Below are positions 14,942 to 15,677 of a stretch of 15,677 nucleotides of DNA, one piece after another. This DNA is from CAWELS01 sp964468205 (lineage in GTDB: Bacteria; Acidobacteriota; Terriglobia; Bryobacterales; Bryobacteraceae). The notes beneath the pieces were generated by a model that was given only the letters and a program-made list of their open reading frames with translations, had not been told where the DNA came from and made no database searches. Position 1 is the first letter of the stretch. Each line of letters starts with the position of its first letter. The position numbers were made by a program, and so were the translations under genes. Location: the NCBI GenBank assembly GCA_964468205.1, contig CAYXVG010000099.1, positions 1 through 15,677 on the forward strand. Reading direction: 5' to 3'.

Positions 14942-15433
14942 ATGACTTTCAGACAAGCGCTCCTGATTCTAGCGGTGGTATCGGCAGGCGGGTTGGCTCT
15001 TACACTTGGTGGCGGCTACGGCTTCCCGGCGGCTGGGATGGGCTCTCCAACGACGCCGCCAGCCGAGACCGCCCCTTCGTCCGAGGCAGAGGCTGACAAA
15101 ATCATCGCATACTACTTCCACGTTACGGTGCGCTGCCAAACCTGTCTTGCCATCGAAACGTATTCCGAAGAAGCAATCAAACAGGAATTCGCCAGCGAGA
15201 TAGCCGCGGGGAAGATCGAGTGGCGATCGGTTAACGTGCAGTTGCCTGAAAACCGGCACTTCGTTAAAGAATACAAGCTATTCACGAGGTCGCTCGTCTA
15301 CGTACTCACCAAAAACGGCGAGCAGGTCAAGTACAAAGTACTCGACCGCACCTGGCAACTGGTCGGGAATGAAAAGTGGCTCAAGAACTACGTGAAGAAA
15401 GAAATGGATAAGTACCTTCGGAGACTGGAATGA
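14942..15433 (+). CDS. arsF: ArsF-family nitroreductase subunit, copy 2
   Basis: A 163-residue ArsF-family protein parallel to the copy at 3880-4374. It has an N-terminal hydrophobic anchor (about 4-24), a Pro/Ala/Ser/Glu linker to about residue 51, then the thioredoxin-like core beginning IAYYFHVTVRCQTC with the CxxC pair at C65 and C68, VNVQLPENRHFVKEYKLFTR (about 105-124), and a lysine-rich C-terminal helix ending YLRRLE. The core aligns with copy 1 without gaps for about 110 residues at roughly 55% identity by eye, while anchor and linker have diverged, so the duplication is old or the copies were acquired separately. It begins four bases after the DGC gene and overlaps arsG by ATGA. Unlike copy 1 it has an apparently intact ArsG partner. 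Confidence 0.9.
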   Translation: MTFRQALLILAVVSAGGLALTLGGGYGFPAAGMGSPTTPPAETAPSSEAEADKIIAYYFHVTVRCQTCLAIETYSEEAIKQEFASEIAAGKIEWRSVNVQLPENRHFVKEYKLFTRSLVYVLTKNGEQVKYKVLDRTWQLVGNEKWLKNYVKKEMDKYLRRLE

Positions 15434-15677
15434 ATGAATGGGTTCTGGCCTCAGGCACGGCCCTCTGGTTGGGGATACTTACGTCGATCAGCCCCTGCCC
15501 GCTGGCCACGAATCTGGTGGCGTTCTCTTTTGTGTCGCAGCGAGTCGCCAATCCACGGCGAGTCGCGTTGACCGGGATTGCGTATTCGGTCGGCCGCTCC
15601 CTCGCTTATCTAGGACTAGCGGGGCTAATTATCGCCAGCCTGCTCGCGATCCCCGACGTGGCATTCTTTCTCGAGCA
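15430..15677 (+). CDS. arsG: ArsG-family aromatic arsenical efflux permease, 3' end outside window
   Basis: The first 82 codons of an ArsG-type permease, exporter of trivalent amino-aromatic arsenicals in the arsEFG system. It starts by ATGA overlap with arsF. The family hallmark LTSISPCPLATN (C23) is present, followed by GIAYSVGRSLAYLGL and the next helix (LAGLIIASLLAIPDVAFFLE), which is exactly the part missing from the broken copy at 4371-4987. The frame is open to the window edge, with no sign of damage in the visible part. It is similar in layout to CcdA/DsbD-type membrane proteins. Whether the remainder is intact cannot be seen. Confidence 0.87.
   Translation, partial: MNEWVLASGTALWLGILTSISPCPLATNLVAFSFVSQRVANPRRVALTGIAYSVGRSLAYLGLAGLIIASLLAIPDVAFFLE

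Noticed and set aside
1..15677. CRISPR arrays, tRNA or rRNA genes, insertion sequences
   Set aside because: No regular spaced repeats, cloverleaf, rRNA stretches, transposase or terminal inverted repeats were seen anywhere.

Overview
The window is a GC-rich, tightly packed stretch of bacterial DNA in which every convincing gene lies on the + strand. Many neighbours overlap by 1-4 bases or sit a few bases apart. It reads as one long arsenic-resistance island. The two cell-envelope systems (an RND pump with a TolC channel, and a beta-barrel porin) show a Gram-negative envelope. The gene style (long TolC-family protein, Tat-exported flavodoxin, RND permease of the 'VDEATV' type, abundant small redox proteins) would fit an acidobacterium of the Bryobacter/Solibacter kind. 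That assignment is inference and not proven by the sequence.

Layout: (1) 1-2335, the 3' part of an ArsP-type permease, a small CxxC thioredoxin-like protein and an Acr3 arsenite efflux carrier. (2) 2417-3827, an FmdE-family protein with a C-terminal zinc ribbon and a TauE/SafE-type sulfur-anion permease. (3) 3880-4987, a first arsF-arsG pair in which arsF is intact but arsG is broken by an internal deletion and a frameshift. (4) 5107-12501, a complete RND efflux operon (inner-membrane pump, periplasmic adaptor, TolC-type channel) followed by an OprO/OprP-like porin. (5) 12527-13225, a flavodoxin-family protein with a twin-arginine signal. (6) 13308-14531, a YeeE/YedE-type sulfur permease. (7) 14551-15677, a DGC-domain cysteine-rich protein, a second intact arsF, and the start of a second, apparently healthy arsG that runs off the window.

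Working together: Acr3 would expel inorganic arsenite. The ArsP-type permease and ArsG would expel trivalent organoarsenicals. ArsF, with the DGC protein as a possible ArsE, belongs to a family tied to reduction of nitro-aromatic arsenicals such as roxarsone. The RND pump could carry compounds from the periplasm across the outer membrane. Two sulfur-compound permeases and several thiol or flavin redox proteins suggest that sulfur or thiol chemistry is linked to the arsenic chemistry here. No arsR-type repressor and no arsC arsenate reductase lie in the window, so any regulator must lie outside it. The most interesting points are the two arsFG modules about 11 kb apart with one decaying, and a set of envelope redox proteins (membrane-anchored ArsF, Tat-exported flavodoxin) that may form an extracytoplasmic system for organoarsenical reduction.
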